Positions 42,485 through 54,485 of a stretch of DNA of 64,000 nt are shown piece by piece. The DNA is from Paracoccus acridae (GTDB taxonomy: Bacteria; Pseudomonadota; Alphaproteobacteria; Rhodobacterales; Rhodobacteraceae). The position numbers and the translations under genes were made by a program. The stretch lies in NCBI RefSeq assembly GCF_014642735.1, contig NZ_BMIV01000013.1, positions 1 to 64,000 on the forward strand, given 5' to 3'. Below the pieces are notes generated by a model. That model did no database searches. It was given only the letters and a program-made list of their open reading frames with translations, and was not told the origin of the DNA. How positions within the stretch are numbered: the stretch's first letter is position 1; each line of letters starts with the position of its first letter.

Positions 42485-44554
42485 CTAGAGCGACGGCAAG
42501 GTACTGACGATGCGCAGCGAAACCCCCTCATAGGGGCTGAGCTTGATCGTAAGGGCACCGTCTTCGTGCAGATCCCCCACGATCGTCTCGGCGACCATGT
42601 CAACCACAGGGCCGGGCTGGACCTCGGTCAGCAGGACAACCTCCTCCAGGGCCTCGCCGCTGAAATTCAAGGCGGTGACCTGTGTTCCCCGCCCGTTGGG
42701 CAGGACATGGACCATGACCAGAAGACCTGGCGCGGACACGTCGGGAATATGGGTCTGATGGCTGGCGGCAAGGCCATAGGATTCCCGGACAGCAAGAAGA
42801 CGCTTGAGCTGCGACGCGAAGGAGTCCGGCTGTTCCAGTTGTTCGCAGATCGAACCGTACAGGGAACGGGCCCGGGGTATGCCATCCGGTGAAAACTCCT
42901 GGTCCGGCGCCTGTCCGGTAAGGTCGTATGCGCCACGCTCGATCCAGCGCGTGTCGCCGTCCGACATCAGGTCCTGCACTTGCGCGGGGTCCAGGGGCAG
43001 CGCACCGACCAGATCCCAGCCCGACAAGGCGAATACCCCCGGCTGGAAGGCATTGTACATGACAAGCAGCAGGTGAACCTTCTTGATGCGCTCGATATCC
43101 TTGTCGCCGATCTCGTCCAGATCGGAAATGCCAAGGGCGGCGGTGATCACGCTGGCCGTCGTGCAGGCAATTCCGTTCGTCACGAAGGGCAGGTTGTAGG
43201 GGGCGTTCGTTCCGGTCAGCCTTTCCCGGATCTCGTCGCGCAGATGCATCCGCAACGTCCGCCCCTGCCAGGTCTGGCCGGCGAACGTATAGATGTCGTC
43301 GGCATGCAGCGTCCAGAAATGGACCAGTTCCGTGGTCAGTTCGTCGTGGTTCTGCAGGGCATGGATCAAGGATGCCGGGTCGATCCCGAAATCATGCACC
43401 ATCCGAAGCATCATGCGCAGGAATTCCGTATCCCCGGTCAGAATGGCATGGTGATAGGCAGGTCTGGTGATGAAGTCATAGGACAGATCGGCCCCGCCCT
43501 TCGACATCGTGGCGATGTCGTCCACGGTCAGGTTCAGTTCCTGGAAGGAAAAGCCCCCCGCCTTGCGGATCATGCCGGCAAGCAGTGCGTTTCCGGTGAC
43601 CGACAGGGGATGGCCTTCCGACCAGGCGGGACCTTCGGTCCGACGCTCGACCCCCAGGAAGCCGTTCGCGTCAAGCCGCAGCCCCCGTGCCCCCATCTGG
43701 TCGATGGAATGCAGCGCGTCGCCGATGATCATCTGCTGCGCCGCAAAGGACGGGTCCAGCCAGTTCAGGCTGGGTTGGCCTTCCTTGAAATAATGCAGGT
43801 ACACCCAGCGGCGGACCTTTCCGTCCACGCCGGTGACGGGTCCGGTCACGCTCCAGTCGGTTTCCTTGACGCCCGGCTCGAAGAAGATGACGCGCTGCAA
43901 CTGCCCGACGATCAAGCCGCGTTCCTTGAGGTGATCGACGATCGCGGGCGACAGGTTGACGGCATCGCGCCCTTCGGGAACGTCGGGAAGGACGGGCCAT
44001 TCCTCCTCGGGAACCTCGACCATGTGGTAGAGGCCCGGATAGCCGGAATGGTTCATTTCAGCCAGTCGGAAATCGGGACCCTTGCCGGTATGGGCGGGGA
44101 TCACGTCGTCGATCACGACCGCATTATGGGCGGCCGCGATGCGGCTGATCGCCTGGAATTCCTCGGTTGCGCCGAAAGCGGGGTCCGTTGCGAAGCCGGT
44201 CCGGTCGAAATTCCCGTCGATCGTCGGCGTGTATCGCCCGTCCTTGTAGCCCCCGGCCTGCTTGGTGGGGCCGGTATGGATCGCCCGAACCCCCATCGAG
44301 GCCAAGGCCGACCACAGACGGGGATCGCCAAGCGTGCCAAGGACGGATTCGCCGGGGCGCGTGATGACCGATGGCGGATAGGCGGTGAACCACACTGGGG
44401 CGATGGCCGAAGCGGCGCGTGGCCGGGAATCGGCATAGGGATTTTGCCACATCCGCCCCTTCCCGCCATAGTTTTCGGCCAGGCGACGTGCTTGATGAAG
44501 CATCGACAAGGAGACCAGCTTGTCGATCGTATCGCTGTCCGGCGCTGTGGTCAT
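42485..44554 (-). CDS. Divergent GH13 alpha-amylase-family enzyme (trehalose-synthase-like) in a GlgE-pathway locus
   Basis: The 689-residue protein is a GH13 TIM-barrel enzyme. The three acidic residues are present: Asp 295 in LRLDANGF, Glu 339 in FSFQELNL and Asp 404 in LQNHDELT. A large insertion (residues 155-265, with [20 protein letters not shown]) separates the first barrel strands, and a beta-sandwich C-terminus ends at about 689. It lies downstream of glgB. Trehalose synthase (maltose/trehalose interconversion) is the activity missing from the adjacent glgE-mak-glgB set, so this is the best candidate, but the sequence is unlike classical TreS. The start could also be the ATG at 44569. 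Confidence 0.75.
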   Translation of the reverse strand: MTTAPDSDTIDKLVSLSMLHQARRLAENYGGKGRMWQNPYADSRPRAASAIAPVWFTAYPPSVITRPGESVLGTLGDPRLWSALASMGVRAIHTGPTKQAGGYKDGRYTPTIDGNFDRTGFATDPAFGATEEFQAISRIAAAHNAVVIDDVIPAHTGKGPDFRLAEMNHSGYPGLYHMVEVPEEEWPVLPDVPEGRDAVNLSPAIVDHLKERGLIVGQLQRVIFFEPGVKETDWSVTGPVTGVDGKVRRWVYLHYFKEGQPSLNWLDPSFAAQQMIIGDALHSIDQMGARGLRLDANGFLGVERRTEGPAWSEGHPLSVTGNALLAGMIRKAGGFSFQELNLTVDDIATMSKGGADLSYDFITRPAYHHAILTGDTEFLRMMLRMVHDFGIDPASLIHALQNHDELTTELVHFWTLHADDIYTFAGQTWQGRTLRMHLRDEIRERLTGTNAPYNLPFVTNGIACTTASVITAALGISDLDEIGDKDIERIKKVHLLLVMYNAFQPGVFALSGWDLVGALPLDPAQVQDLMSDGDTRWIERGAYDLTGQAPDQEFSPDGIPRARSLYGSICEQLEQPDSFASQLKRLLAVRESYGLAASHQTHIPDVSAPGLLVMVHVLPNGRGTQVTALNFSGEALEEVVLLTEVQPGPVVDMVAETIVGDLHEDGALTIKLSPYEGVSLRIVSTLPSL

Positions 44555-44587
44555 AAAAGGCAATCCCATCTTCACGTTCTTCGAAAC

Positions 44588-44612
44588 AACAGCAGAGCCT
44601 GGAGGGAGTTCC
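44588..44612 (-). promoter_or_regulatory. EcfG-like promoter of the GH13 gene
   Basis: On the minus strand GGAAC, 16 bases, TGTT lies in the 107-base gap after glgB, 19-33 bases before the candidate starts. Confidence 0.45.
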
Positions 44613-44661
44613 TCGGCAATGCCGTGCGTCCCGGGGCTTGGCCCGCGCGGAACGAACCCGG

Positions 44662-46811
<2,150 letters not shown>

Positions 46812-46815
<4 letters not shown>

Positions 46816-48335
46816 TGGTCTTTTCCTTCCAGCAGGTCGAGGATTCCCTTCAGCGGGATGCCGATCCAGGCGGGCCTGTTGCTCAACTCGTAGCCCGCCT
46901 CGTAGATCGCCTTGTGCAGCAGAAAGAAGTCCAGCAGCGTTTCGCGCGATCCCTCGTCGGACGGCAGGTTGGCCGCGCCTTCCGAATGCAGGCGATAGGC
47001 ATCCAGGAAGTCGCGGATGACCGACTGCCGCCATGTCTCGATCCGGTCCAGCCCGGCTTTGTCGCTGTCGTGCCGCGCGATCACGGTCATCGCGGCATAG
47101 TCGAAGGACCGCAGCATCCCCGCCACGTCGCGCAGAGGAGAGGATTTCTCGCGCCGTTCGGCAAGGGTGCGGGCAGGTTCGCCCTCGAAGTCGATGATGA
47201 CGACGTCGTTCTGGGCCAGCAAAACCTGCCCCAGGTGGTAATCGCCATGGATGCGCGACAGCTTGCAGTCGGGCGCAAGATCGGCCACCGCCCGCAGCCG
47301 TGACAGCAACGCCTCGCGCCGCGCCAGCAAGGTCTGCGCCAAGGGGGCGGCATCCTCGGGCAGGCGGGCTTGTTCCAGGCGCGCGATCAATGCCTCGGCC
47401 TCGGCCGCGGCGTCGCCTGCCCATGTGCCAAGCTGGTCCGGCGTCAGATCCTCGGTTGCGAAAGCCGGATCGTCGGTGGTTGCCGCCAAGGCCTTGTGCA
47501 GTTCCGCCGTGCGCTGTCCCAGGATCGACCCCAAGTCGAGGGGGAAGCCGAATGCGTCCGCCGTGGACTGCGCCGCGCCGGCCGAAGCACGGGCTTCCTG
47601 TTCCAGCGCATCGACGATACCGGCCCAGGCATCGCCCTGGTTCGCGACAAAGGCAAAGGCCGCGGCAAGGGTCGTCGATCCATGCGCGACTTGGCCCAGG
47701 AAGCGGGGCGTATGGCCGAAGCCCGCGACCTCGGTCAGGAACTTCGCGACTTCCACGTCCGGCTGCTCGCCCTCGCGGATGCGGCGGTAAAGCTTCAGGA
47801 TGATCTTGTCGCCGAAGGCGATGGACAGGTTCGACTGTTCCGCGCCAAGCTGCCGGGGATTGCCCGGATCCCCGATCCGGCGCAGGGCATCCGTTCCCTC
47901 GAACCGCAGGGATCCGTCCCGGCGGTTTTCCTTCAGCCCGTCCAGCAGCAGTTGCGGCAGACGCTCGTCAAAGGCGCCGTCGATCAGGGTGCCTGCCCGG
48001 CCGGCATGGCGGATCCCGGCCAGCGCATAAGACGGCTTCGACGCACCGGAACGCTCATCCCCCCAGCGGACCGAGATCGGCAGCAGATAGCTTTGATCCT
48101 CGTCGCCGACCGTCACATCGACAGAAACCAGCTGATGCTCGCCTTGGGCCAGGTCGCCCAATGGCGTCATGGCGACCGCACCGATGGCCTTGTCCTTGCC
48201 CGCGAACCAGCGTTGCAGCGGCAGCCATTTCGGCAGGATCTCGGTCTTGAACCGCGTCCCCCCACGCCCATCAAGGGCCGTCGCTACCCGCCCGTCCGGC
48301 GCATCCAGGACCATGAACTCTGTCAGATCGTTCAT
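46812..48335 (-). CDS. mak: Maltokinase (Mak/Pep2)
   Basis: The 507-residue enzyme phosphorylates maltose with ATP to maltose 1-phosphate, the donor used by GlgE. Kinase landmarks are [13 protein letters not shown] at the N-terminus, [23 protein letters not shown], the catalytic loop [14 protein letters not shown] and the metal motif [12 protein letters not shown], followed by [17 protein letters not shown]. Here it is a separate protein, whereas in many bacteria it is fused to trehalose synthase. It overlaps glgE by one base and glgB by four, so the three are tightly coupled. Confidence 0.9.
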
Positions 48336-50416
48336 CAGCGGGGAACTCCGGGGGCGAAAAGCTGCCAGATGGCATAGGGACGGCTGTGCGGCTCAAGCTC
48401 CAGCCACTGGTTCTTGCCGTGCCAGGTGAAGCTGTTGCCGTGGATCAGGTCGCGCACCTCGACGGACGCCTCGTCGGGAAGTCCGAATTCCCACAAGGGC
48501 ACCTCGAATTCGAAGACCTGGGTGTTGTGGGGATCCAGGTTGACGTGGATCAGCACGAAGTCGTTGCCGGTCTGCTTGCCGTATGACAGCACCTTGTCGC
48601 TGGACGCGTTGTAGAATTTCACGTTGGTGAAGTCCTGCAGCGCGGGATGGCTTCGGCGCAGCCGGTTCATCAGGCGGATGTCGTCCTGGATGTTGCCGGG
48701 CTGGTTCATGTCCCAGGCGCGGATCTCGTATTTCTCGGAGTTGAGGTACTCCTCCTTGCCCGGCACCGCCGCCGCCTCGCAGATCTCGAAGCCGTTATAG
48801 ACGCCGTAATTGCCGCCAAGGGTCGCGGCCAGCACCAGCCGGGTGCGGAAACCGGGCCGGCCGCTGGATTGCAGGAAGCGCGGGTTGATGTCGGGCGTGT
48901 TCACGAAGAAATTGGGCCGCATGTATTCGCGGCATTCCTCCTGCGTCAGTTCGGTCAGGTATTCGATGATCTCCTGCTTCTCGTTGCGCCAGGTGAAATA
49001 GGAATAGGATTGCGAATAGCCCAGCTTCGCCAGCCGCTTCATCACCTTGGGCCGGGTAAAGGCCTCGGCCAGGAAGATCACGCCGGGGTCCTTGCGGCGC
49101 ACCTCCTCGATCAGCCATTCCCAGAAGGGGAAGGGCTTGGTGTGGGGGTTGTCCACGCGGAAGATCCGTACGCCCTGGTCCACCCAGAACAGCACCACGT
49201 CGCGTAGCGCATACCACAGGTCGGGCAGCGCGCCGCGATAGAAATGCACGTTGACGATGTCCTCGTATTTCTTGGGCGGGTTCTCGGCGAACTTGATGGT
49301 GCCGTCGGGGCGCCAGTCGAACCATTCGGGATGTTCGCGGATCCAGGGATGGTCGGGCGAACACTGGATGGCGAAATCCAGCGCGATTTCCAGCCCGTGG
49401 TCCTTCGCGGCCGCGATCAGGCGGCGGAAATCGTCGAAGCTGCCCAGTTCGGGATGGATGGCGTCGTGCCCGCCCGCCTCGCTGCCGATGGCATAGGGGC
49501 TGCCGGGCTCGCCTTCCTGGGCGGTCAAGCTGTTGTTGCGGCCCTTGCGGTTGGTCTTGCCGATGGGGTGGATGGGCGGGAAATACAGCACGTCGAAGCC
49601 CAAGTCGCGCACATAGGGCAGCCGCGCGATCACGTCGTCGAAGGTGCCGTGGCGGTTCACGTCGCCCGACTGGGACCGGGGCATGATCTCGTACCAGGCG
49701 CTGAAGGCGGCGGCCCGGCGGTCGGCGAAGACAGTCAGGGTCTTGTATTCGGTCAGGTTGGTGCGCGGCCCGACCTGCTGCATCAGGGCCAGCACCGAAG
49801 GATCACCCATCCGGGCGAAGCGCGCCGCATCCACCGCTGCGTCATCCCCCGTCGCCTCGGCATAGGCCGCATCCGCCGCCAGCAACCCCACCAGCGTCGC
49901 CCGCGCCTCGCCCGGCACGCCGTCGTCGATCGCGGCCTGCACAAGCCTGCGGCCTTCCTCAAGCTCCAGCCCGATCCGCTGTCCGGCGGCCAGCTTCTTG
50001 GTCACCTCCTTGTGCCAGGTGGTGAACAGGTCGCGCCAGGCCAGGATCGTGCAGTCGAAAAAGTCGTTCTCGGGAAAGGTGACGGTTCCGGCCCAGCGGT
50101 CGTTTTCAAGAAAGACCATGCGGGCTTCCTGCGCCCCATCCTCGCCCGCGCGGTGCCAGCGGATCGCCGCCGCGATGGAATCGTGACCGTCCGAGAAGAT
50201 GTCGGCCTCGATGACCGTGGGCTGGCCCGCGACGGCCTTGGCAGGAAAGCGGCCACCGTCGATCTCGATCGACACTCCTTCGATGGCGATGCGCTGCGCG
50301 GCAAGCGCCCGCAGCCTCGTGTCCGACCCTGCTTCGGGGACCGGCTGCGGCCTTGTGCCTGCAGCATCCTGGGCTGCGTCCTGCCTTGTTTCATTCGTCC
50401 GGTTACTGCCCAGCAT
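48335..50416 (-). CDS. glgE: Alpha-1,4-glucan:maltose-1-phosphate maltosyltransferase
   Basis: The 693-residue GH13_3 enzyme extends alpha-1,4-glucan with maltosyl units from maltose 1-phosphate. An N-terminal beta domain (about 40-150) is followed by the barrel with FDVLYFPPIHPIGKTNRKG, the nucleophile in VRIFRVDNPHTKPF, the acid/base in VIFLAEAFTRPKVM and NFFVNTPDI. These are diagnostic of GlgE rather than of amylases. GGGGAAG lies before the ATG at 50416; the frame extends further but the upstream part carries a promoter. It is the first gene of glgE-mak-glgB. Confidence 0.92.
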   Translation of the reverse strand: MLGSNRTNETRQDAAQDAAGTRPQPVPEAGSDTRLRALAAQRIAIEGVSIEIDGGRFPAKAVAGQPTVIEADIFSDGHDSIAAAIRWHRAGEDGAQEARMVFLENDRWAGTVTFPENDFFDCTILAWRDLFTTWHKEVTKKLAAGQRIGLELEEGRRLVQAAIDDGVPGEARATLVGLLAADAAYAEATGDDAAVDAARFARMGDPSVLALMQQVGPRTNLTEYKTLTVFADRRAAAFSAWYEIMPRSQSGDVNRHGTFDDVIARLPYVRDLGFDVLYFPPIHPIGKTNRKGRNNSLTAQEGEPGSPYAIGSEAGGHDAIHPELGSFDDFRRLIAAAKDHGLEIALDFAIQCSPDHPWIREHPEWFDWRPDGTIKFAENPPKKYEDIVNVHFYRGALPDLWYALRDVVLFWVDQGVRIFRVDNPHTKPFPFWEWLIEEVRRKDPGVIFLAEAFTRPKVMKRLAKLGYSQSYSYFTWRNEKQEIIEYLTELTQEECREYMRPNFFVNTPDINPRFLQSSGRPGFRTRLVLAATLGGNYGVYNGFEICEAAAVPGKEEYLNSEKYEIRAWDMNQPGNIQDDIRLMNRLRRSHPALQDFTNVKFYNASSDKVLSYGKQTGNDFVLIHVNLDPHNTQVFEFEVPLWEFGLPDEASVEVRDLIHGNSFTWHGKNQWLELEPHSRPYAIWQLFAPGVPR

Positions 50417-50447
50417 GATCGCTTCCCCAACAGCCATGTGCGAGGAA

Positions 50448-50473
50448 AACCGGCTTTGCGCGGCAAAGGTTCC
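50448..50473 (-). promoter_or_regulatory. EcfG-like promoter of glgE-mak-glgB
   Basis: The minus strand reads GGAAC, 17 bases, GGTT, with the -10 ending 31 bases before the glgE ATG at 50416. It would link alpha-glucan/trehalose metabolism to the general stress response. Confidence 0.5.
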
Positions 50474-50657
50474 TGCCCGATCACGCCCCAGTGATCGTCG
50501 TCCCGCCTGCAGGTCGTTCGGCATGTCCAAACGGGCAGGACCTGCCTTTTCGCTGACCATCCCGTTCGCAGAAGACTATTGCAGGTTCAGTCGGCGGCTG
50601 GCCTGACGGATCTCGGACGCCAGTGCCCTCCTATTCCCACCTACGCGACCGCATCAT

Positions 50658-50682
50658 GGAACGAGTGGCGGCGTGTCTTGTT
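50658..50682 (+). promoter_or_regulatory. EcfG-like promoter of the DUF883 gene
   Basis: GGAAC, 16 bases, TGTT ends 39 bases before the ATG at 50722, a typical leader length. It diverges from the glgE promoter. Confidence 0.5.
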
Positions 50683-50721
50683 GTTCCTGTTGCAAGAACA
50701 CACTGCAGAAAGAACCTGAGA

Positions 50722-51069
50722 ATGGCACAGAACCAGACTGCTGAACACGAACAAGGCCTTGGGACGACTGCAACCGGGGTCCTCGACGATCTCAAGTCCG
50801 GGGCTTCCCATCTGGCCGAGCGTGCTGCCACGACCGTGAACGATACCCTGGATACGGGACGCGAATATGCCGGCCGCATCCGAGAGGCGGGACAGAACCT
50901 TGCCGAAGGCGTCTACCAGACCGGGCACCGGCGGGCCGAGGAAGCCGCCTTCTATGCGGAACTGGGCTATGAGGAAGTCCGGGACTGGGCGCGCAGCCAT
51001 CCGTCCCAGGCCCTGGGCATCGCGGCGGGGATCGGCCTGCTGCTGGGGATCCTGGTCGCGCGCCGCTGA
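50722..51069 (+). CDS. DUF883 family (ElaB/YqjD-like) membrane-anchored stress protein
   Basis: The 115-residue protein has a long helical region (residues 20-90, with LDDLKSGASHLAERAATTVND and REAGQNLAEG), then the DUF883 signature VRDWARSHPSQALGIAAGIGLLLGILVARR-like end split as DWARSHPSQAL plus a single C-terminal membrane helix and two Arg. ElaB and YqjD of E. coli are tail-anchored, stationary-phase proteins that associate with ribosomes. Its stress-type promoter fits that pattern. I chose the ATG at 50722 where the family-like sequence begins. Confidence 0.82.
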   Translation: MAQNQTAEHEQGLGTTATGVLDDLKSGASHLAERAATTVNDTLDTGREYAGRIREAGQNLAEGVYQTGHRRAEEAAFYAELGYEEVRDWARSHPSQALGIAAGIGLLLGILVARR

Positions 51070-51248
51070 GGGCTGCCTGTGCCGGCAGCGGCAATCCTGC
51101 GGCCTGTCATGCCAGGACGCGCAGGATGGGACCGGACGATCTCCTCCGCAGTCGCTCGGGGCCTCGGAGCATCCCTGATGTCCTGACGGCTTTCGCGGGC
51201 GGCCTTTCCTGGACCCGGTCGGGTTCTTCCTCAACCAGCACGGATCGC

Positions 51249-52238
51249 ATGGCAGGACATTCCTTCAAGGCCCTTGCACAGGTCAGGCGACCCGCTTTCG
51301 GACGGACAGCGCGAAGGCGGCGGCTGGGACTTGCCGTCGCGGGCGTCATGGCGGCCACGGCCGTGGTCAACCACCAGCTTGCCAGGCGGGCCGAGAAGCG
51401 CAATCCCCCGGCCGGGCGGTTCATCGAGGTGGACGGGGTTCGCCTTCACTACCTTGAGCGCGGCGAGGGACCGCCGCTGGTCCTGCTGCACGGCAACGGC
51501 AGCATGATCCAGGACTTCCTGTCCAGCGGGCTTGTCGATCTGGCGGCCCGGCAGCACCGCGTCATCGTCTTCGACCGCCCCGGCTATGGGCACAGCCCGC
51601 GGCCGCGCGGCCGGGTGTGGAGCCCGCAGGCCCAGGCCGACCTTTTCCGGGCAGCGCTTGACCGGCTTGGCGTGACGCAGGCCGTGATCCTGGGTCATTC
51701 ATGGGGCGCATCGGTGGCCCTGGCGATGGCGCTGAACCATCCGCAGATGGTGCGGGGGCTGGTGCTGGCGTCCGGCTACTATTTCCCGACCACCCGGATC
51801 GACATGCCGCTTCTCTCGGGTCCGGCCGTGCCGCTGGTGGGTGACGTGGCGCGCCATACCATCGCGCCCCTTGCCAGCAGGCTGATCTGGCCCCTTCTCA
51901 TGCGCAAGATCTTCGGCCCCGCGCCCGTTCCCGACAAGTTCAGGGCCTTCCCCGAGGAAATGGCCGTGCGCCCGTCGCAGATCCGGGCCGAGGCCGCCGA
52001 GTCCGCCCTTCTGATCCCCTCCGCCGCCGCGATGTGCAAGGGCTATGCGGGGCTGACGATGCCGGTCGCCATCGTCGTGGGTGCCGAAGATCGCCTGATC
52101 GATCCTGCCGCGCAGTCGCACCGGCTTCACCAGACGATTGCCCAAAGCAGTCTCCACATCGTTCCGGGCTGCGGCCACATGGTTCACCAGACCAGCCCGG
52201 AAGCCGTGATGGCAGCGATCAGCGCCGTCGGCGCCTGA
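51249..52238 (+). CDS. Alpha/beta hydrolase
   Basis: The 329-residue protein has an N-terminal membrane-anchor or signal segment (LGLAVAGVMAATAVVN, about 27-42) and a canonical alpha/beta hydrolase domain: oxyanion region LLHGNGSMIQDF, nucleophile elbow GHSWGAS with the catalytic Ser, the acid near GAEDRLID and His in CGHMVHQTSPE. The sequence resembles haloperoxidase/epoxide-hydrolase-type esterases. The ATG at 51249 has only a weak binding site; an open frame starts further upstream. No operon partner is visible and the substrate is unknown. Confidence 0.82.
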   Translation: MAGHSFKALAQVRRPAFGRTARRRRLGLAVAGVMAATAVVNHQLARRAEKRNPPAGRFIEVDGVRLHYLERGEGPPLVLLHGNGSMIQDFLSSGLVDLAARQHRVIVFDRPGYGHSPRPRGRVWSPQAQADLFRAALDRLGVTQAVILGHSWGASVALAMALNHPQMVRGLVLASGYYFPTTRIDMPLLSGPAVPLVGDVARHTIAPLASRLIWPLLMRKIFGPAPVPDKFRAFPEEMAVRPSQIRAEAAESALLIPSAAAMCKGYAGLTMPVAIVVGAEDRLIDPAAQSHRLHQTIAQSSLHIVPGCGHMVHQTSPEAVMAAISAVGA

Positions 52239-52402
52239 GGCCGTCGGGCCGGTTCATCGACGAAAGCCCTTCCTGGCCGCACCTGCCCATCCAACCAGGG
52301 CGGAACCCCGGCCGCTGGGAACAGGCTGACGGCCTGCTGCGCCGCCCCCATCCATGACGTGATCCTTGGCCGCCATGCCTTGCGGTGCATCCGCACCGTT
52401 CC

Positions 52403-52789
52403 TTATCGCAGGACCCGCTGCAATGCTGCGATCAAGCGTGCCTCGGTGACCGGCTTGCGGACATTCTCGACCCCTGCCAGGGCTTCATGGTCGGCAAAGG
52501 TGGCGTTGTCATAGGCGGACGAGAGGACGAAGGGGACCCCCAGGCCCCGCAGCCGCCGGGCGACCGGCTCCACCGGCTGGCCGCGCAGGTTGCCGTCAAG
52601 CACCGCGGCATCGGGGCGGGTGTCGTCCAGCAGGCGCAAGGCGCCTTCCACGGAGCCGACCGGACCCAGGACGGCATAGCCATTGTCCTCGAGCATCATC
52701 TGCACATCCAGGGCGATCATCATCTCGTCCTCGACGACCAGCACGGATACGCGGTCGCCTGGGCGGCATGAAGCGGGCTTGTCAGACAT
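52403..52789 (-). CDS. Single-domain response regulator
   Basis: The 128-residue protein is one receiver domain: acidic pocket VLVVEDEMM, phosphoacceptor Asp in AAVLDGNLRG, the switch Ser in VLSSAYDN and the lysine in VRKPV. There is no output domain. It follows the HWE kinase gene in the same direction; a GTG at 52807 overlaps the kinase TAG (TAGTG) and is an alternative start giving six more residues. Such stand-alone receivers beside HWE/HisKA_2 kinases often feed phosphate to or from PhyR in the general stress response, an inference here. Confidence 0.85.
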   Translation of the reverse strand: MSDKPASCRPGDRVSVLVVEDEMMIALDVQMMLEDNGYAVLGPVGSVEGALRLLDDTRPDAAVLDGNLRGQPVEPVARRLRGLGVPFVLSSAYDNATFADHEALAGVENVRKPVTEARLIAALQRVLR

Positions 52790-52806
52790 CGGCCAACCGG
52801 GAAGCA

Positions 52807-53814
52807 CTATTGGGGAAAGGTCAGATCAGCCACCAAACCGTCTGGACGATAGCTCAGTTCCGCCCGGCCCCTGAGGTCGACCTCGGTGGCAAACCGGATC
52901 AGCCGGGTCCCGAAGCCCGTGGTCTCGGGCGGCGAGGCTTCCGGTCCGCCGCTTTCCCGCCAGCGAAGATGCACCTGGCGGTGGCCATCCCTGCCTTCGG
53001 CAAGGCTCCAGGCGATGTCCAGCTGCCCGCCGGGAACCGACAGCGCGCCGTGCTTGATCGCATTGGTGGCCAGTTCGTGCAGGATCATCCCCAGGGACAT
53101 GGCCTGCCTGGGCAGCAGGGCGATGGCCCCCTTCCCGTCCAGGGTGATGGCGCGCGTGTCCCCGAGCCAGGGCTGCATCACCGCCTGGACCAACTGGGCC
53201 AGGTCGGCATCGGAATGCTGGGCCGAGACGGCCAGCGACCGGGCGAGGGCATCGAAGCGGCCCAGAAAGTCGTCGCGGTATTCCTCGGCATTGCGCCCCT
53301 CGACCTCGGTCCGCCGCGCGATCGCCCGGGTCACCGCCAGAAGGTTCTTGATCCGGTGGCCCAGTTCCCCGATCAGGATGTCCTTGTCTGCCTCGGCCTG
53401 CTGACGCTCGGTGGCGTCCACGATGGTCAGAAGCAGGATGCGTTGGCCGCTGTCGGGATGGTTCAGGCGTTGGGCACTGACCAGCATGGTGCGCGGGCCG
53501 ATATGGGGAAACGTGGCCCGCACCTCGTAGTCGATGACCGAGGTGCTTCTGGGGATCACCTGCTCCAGCAGAAGGCGCAACTCGGGGATGTTCCATTGGC
53601 CGTCGCCAAGATCGGCCAGGGCCGTCCCGATCGTCTCGTCCCGGCTGGTCGAGAAGGTGTCGTAGAAGGCCGGGTTGGCGGTCAGGACCCTGAACGCGTC
53701 ATCCAGCACCACCAGCGGATCGCGCAGCGTGTTGACGATGCTGACGGCCTGGACATGCGAGCCGCGCAGCACGCGGTAAAGTTCATCAAGATCCAAGAAC
53801 GGCCCCCGCAGCAT
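52807..53814 (-). CDS. PAS-containing HWE-family sensor histidine kinase
   Basis: The 335-residue cytoplasmic kinase has an N-terminal PAS domain (about 20-135, DPLVVLDDAFRVLTANPAFY) and an HWE-type kinase core. The phosphoacceptor His is in ELGHRIKNLLAVTRAIARRT, the N box is HELATNAIKHGAL, and the diagnostic Trp-x-Glu is in LRWRESGGP; a short G box, GFGTRLIRF, follows. No membrane helix is seen. I use the ATG at 53814; the frame is open further upstream without better support. It is coupled to the single-domain response regulator downstream. Confidence 0.85.
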   Translation of the reverse strand: MLRGPFLDLDELYRVLRGSHVQAVSIVNTLRDPLVVLDDAFRVLTANPAFYDTFSTSRDETIGTALADLGDGQWNIPELRLLLEQVIPRSTSVIDYEVRATFPHIGPRTMLVSAQRLNHPDSGQRILLLTIVDATERQQAEADKDILIGELGHRIKNLLAVTRAIARRTEVEGRNAEEYRDDFLGRFDALARSLAVSAQHSDADLAQLVQAVMQPWLGDTRAITLDGKGAIALLPRQAMSLGMILHELATNAIKHGALSVPGGQLDIAWSLAEGRDGHRQVHLRWRESGGPEASPPETTGFGTRLIRFATEVDLRGRAELSYRPDGLVADLTFPQ

Positions 53815-53962
53815 GTTTGCAAGACAAAGGGATAATCCGGTCCAGGCAACTTTGACAGATGGTTGCGCCCTTTTCCTGATGACGCGCGTGCCTTTCCGGG
53901 CCGGTCCGGGCAGTATGCGAACAAGTGCCATCACGAAAGACGTCGTCCACGATCATGGCCGC

Positions 53963-54112
53963 GGATGACGGGTTTGCAGCTTGCTGAAGCCATTCAGGTC
54001 CGGCACCCGGACCTGCCGGTCATCCACCGGCTGTGCAAAGCACGGCCCAGGGATCATCCGGGTATCGCGCCCAAGCTCGGCAAGCCCTGCTGGCGAAAGC
54101 CCGAGGCGCTCG
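53963..54112 (+). pseudogene. Remnant of a response-regulator receiver domain
   Basis: The plus-strand frame from about 53965 reads MTGLQLAEAIQVRHPDLPVI, the well-known receiver segment after the phosphoacceptor Asp, and a little later APKLGKPC, like the L-x-KPF strand that ends receivers. The stretch between is scrambled across frames, the N-terminal half is missing and no output domain follows. It is the broken end of a hybrid kinase or regulator. It sits between the kinase gene and the small 53-residue gene. Confidence 0.55.
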
Positions 54113-54202
54113 GGCCGAGGGAGGACCCAGAGGTCGTTCCGTTCAGGCTTCCCGCGATCTGATCGCCCGATGGCCTGCCACGATCCATCTTGCGGCCCAG
54201 GC

Positions 54203-54228
54203 GGAACAACCGGCCCTGGCCCAGGGTT
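54203..54228 (+). promoter_or_regulatory. EcfG-like promoter of the 53-residue gene
   Basis: GGAAC, 17 bases, GGTT ends 20 bases before the ATG at 54249, with AGGAGG in between. Confidence 0.45.
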
Positions 54229-54248
54229 GTGGTTCAGGAGGAACCATC

Positions 54249-54410
54249 ATGACCCGTGAACGTCCCAAGCAACCCAATCCTGCCACCGATCCCCCGCGCC
54301 AGCATGGTCAGGGCGACCATGAGGGCGTTCCTCATTCCCCCGAGGAGTTCGATGTCATGAACCCGGCAAAGACCGGCAAGACGCCCGGCAACCCGCAGGA
54401 AAACCAATAG
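54249..54410 (+). CDS. Small hydrophilic protein (53 aa), unknown
   Basis: The ATG has a perfect AGGAGG 6 bases upstream and an EcfG-like promoter just before it, so translation is likely despite the short length. The peptide is very hydrophilic, rich in Pro, Asn, Gln, Lys and Glu (ERPKQPNPATDPPR, then EGVPHSPEEFD and KTGKTPGNPQENQ), without hydrophobic segments, and should be disordered. Similar tiny disordered proteins are common among stress-induced alphaproteobacterial genes. No family is recognised. Confidence 0.6.
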   Translation: MTRERPKQPNPATDPPRQHGQGDHEGVPHSPEEFDVMNPAKTGKTPGNPQENQ

Positions 54411-54485
54411 CCGGGTCGGCGGGATCGCTGGGCGGTCAGCATCCCGCCCCGTTGTCTTCGCGCCCCCGAACCCAGCGCGGGCCGA

